Source of the DNA: an uncultured Clostridia bacterium
GTDB taxonomy: Bacteria; Bacillota; Clostridia; UMGS1810
DNA: 5,315 bases
Direction: 5' to 3'
Assembly (NCBI GenBank): GCA_905210855.1
Contig: CAJLYL010000096.1
Location: forward strand, 1-5,315
Position 1 is the first letter of the stretch; each line of letters opens with the position of its first letter. The notes beneath the pieces are model-generated. The model was not told the DNA's origin and made no database searches. It saw nothing but the letters and a program-made list of their open reading frames with translations. Of the stretch, positions 4,153 to 5,315 are shown piece after piece. A program made the translations under genes and the position numbers.

Positions 4153-5315
4153 TTATTTTTCGCTGAGCTGGAGATCGGCCTCGTCCACGTGGTAGAGCGC
4201 CTTTTTGGAGAGCGCGTCGTACATTACGGGCACGACGTAAAGCGTCATGAGCGTGGCGTACAGCAGTCCGCCGATGCACGTTACGGCGAGCGGCTGGATG
4301 AGCGACGTTGCCTCGCTCTGGCCGAGCGCCATGACGATAAGACCGAGGATGGTCGTGATGCTCGTCATCAGAATCGGGCGCAGACGGGTGACGGCGGCGT
4401 CCGCAATGGCCTCGCGCCGGTCCATGCCGCCGATGCGCAGCTGGTTGATGTAGTCCACGAGCACGATGCCGTTATTCACGATGATGCCGACGAGCATGAT
4501 CATGCCGAGCATCGAGAGCAGGTTGATCTCCAGCCCCGCAATGAGCAGCGCGAGGAAGCCGCCGGTGAACGCGAGCGGGATCGTGAACATGACGATGAAC
4601 GGCGATTTGAGATCCTGGAACTGCGCGACCATCACGAGATATACGAGCAGGATACCGACCGCGAGCATCAAAACGAGCTGTCTGAGCGCCTCGACGATGG
4701 ATTCGCGCTCGCCGGTGAAGCCGATGGTCGTGCCGTCCGAGGGAGAGAACGATGCGAGCGCTTCCTCGGCGGCGTTCGTCACGAGCGTGACGTTGCAGCC
4801 CTCGGCGATGTCGGCGGTCACGTCGATGTACCGGCGCTGGTTGAGACGGCGGATGCTCGAAAGGCTCTCGGTCTCCTCGACCGTGGCAATGTCCCTGAGC
4901 GCGACGGAATGCACCGTGCCGTCCTTCGCCGTCACGTCAAACGTGAGAGAGCGGACGTATTCGGGCGTGATCTTGTCCTTCCCGGCGGTCTGTACGCTGA
5001 CGGCATAGGTGTCGCCGCCGTCCGAAAGCTCAATGAGATCGGCCGAGCCGGTGAGCGCCTTTGCCACCTGCATATACACCTGCGCCACGGTGAGCTGCTC
5101 CTTTGCCGCCTTTTTCTTGTCCACGGTGAAGTGCAGCTCGGCGGTGGGCTCCTCTTCCCCGGCGGCGACGTTTTCCGTGCCGTCCACGCCGCGCAGCACA
5201 TCGGCCACGGCGTCGGCGGTCTCGCGCAGATCGTCGAGATCGTTGGAGTATACGCGCACCGTGATGCCGCTGCTCGTGAGCATCTGCGTCATGGAGGACA
5301 TGAGCGAGTTCGCGT
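4153..5315 (-). CDS. RND-family efflux transporter, C-terminal part (cut by window edge)
   Basis: The frame stays open to the window edge, so the ATG at 5301 is an internal methionine and the true start lies outside. About 387 residues are visible of a protein that in this family is usually about 1000 or more. Numbering from that Met, residues 1 to about 200 are part of the second periplasm-type porter/docking loop (VRVYSNDLDDLRE, FTVDKKKAAKEQL, VALRDIATV, NQRRYIDVTADI). The last membrane helices follow at about 207-227, 234-254, 260-284, 310-327 and 336-362, with family motifs FQDLKSPFIVMFTIPLAFTGG, GIIVNNGIVLVDY and RLRPILMTSITTILGLI. This is the AcrB/SwrC-like (HAE-type) group, which uses the proton gradient to export drugs, surfactants or lipids; the substrate cannot be told. 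The Lys of AcrB helix 10 (K940) corresponds to Asn276. The base composition looks richer in G+C than galE. It ends before a hairpin terminator. Confidence 0.92.
   Translation of the reverse strand, partial: ANSLMSSMTQMLTSSGITVRVYSNDLDDLRETADAVADVLRGVDGTENVAAGEEEPTAELHFTVDKKKAAKEQLTVAQVYMQVAKALTGSADLIELSDGGDTYAVSVQTAGKDKITPEYVRSLTFDVTAKDGTVHSVALRDIATVEETESLSSIRRLNQRRYIDVTADIAEGCNVTLVTNAAEEALASFSPSDGTTIGFTGERESIVEALRQLVLMLAVGILLVYLVMVAQFQDLKSPFIVMFTIPLAFTGGFLALLIAGLEINLLSMLGMIMLVGIIVNNGIVLVDYINQLRIGGMDRREAIADAAVTRLRPILMTSITTILGLIVMALGQSEATSLIQPLAVTCIGGLLYATLMTLYVVPVMYDALSKKALYHVDEADLQLSEK

Noticed and set aside
4466..5008. A 180-codon plus-strand reading frame opposite the RND transporter
   Set aside because: It mirrors the transporter in a G+C-rich region, consists largely of Ser, Met and Thr, and shows no family motif. 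The plus-strand frames opposite galE (3243-3699, 3772-4143) were rejected on the same grounds.

Overview
The window looks like part of a chromosome from an anaerobic, gut-type Clostridia (Oscillospiraceae/Ruminococcus-like). The grounds are the CsaB-type cell-wall pyruvyltransferase fused to a glycosyltransferase, the small four-cysteine TSCPD protein (TIGR03905 type), strong AGGAGG ribosome binding sites, and a hairpin repeat (GGCTCCCC..GGGGAGC..GACTGAGGGGTTGTC) that I recognise as common in gut Clostridia. The organism is inferred; no rRNA or tRNA gene is present to confirm it.

Layout. Bases 1-212 are non-coding and almost entirely repeat: a long AT-armed stem-loop element (copy A, 1-101) followed by a three-hairpin repeat (111-181). 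Then comes one large plus-strand gene (213-2423) that joins a GT4-like glycosyltransferase to a CsaB-type polysaccharide pyruvyl transferase. The 297-base gap that follows (2424-2720) holds a second copy of the stem-loop element (copy B) nested inside a further inverted repeat (C), then a GGGCGA hairpin. A small plus-strand TSCPD-domain gene follows (2721-2975). A very long hairpin (2973-3042) separates it from the convergent minus-strand galE (3064-4065). The 87-base gap upstream of galE holds a terminator-like hairpin for the next gene, and the likely galE promoter has its -35 box in that hairpin's loop. The right end (4153-5315) is the C-terminal part of an RND-type efflux transporter on the minus strand, cut by the window edge.

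How the genes may work together. The fused enzyme and GalE both fit cell-envelope glycopolymer synthesis: GalE supplies UDP-Gal, and possibly UDP-GalNAc because it has the small Cys at the specificity-gate position. The glycosyltransferase/pyruvyltransferase would build or decorate a secondary wall polysaccharide that could anchor SLH-domain proteins. They are on opposite strands with separate signals, so any link is functional inference and not an operon. The TSCPD gene and the RND pump have no evident connection to them.

The least explained signal is the AT-armed stem-loop element. Two copies in the same orientation flank the pyruvyltransferase gene and differ by paired, compensating base changes, so the fold itself appears to be conserved.
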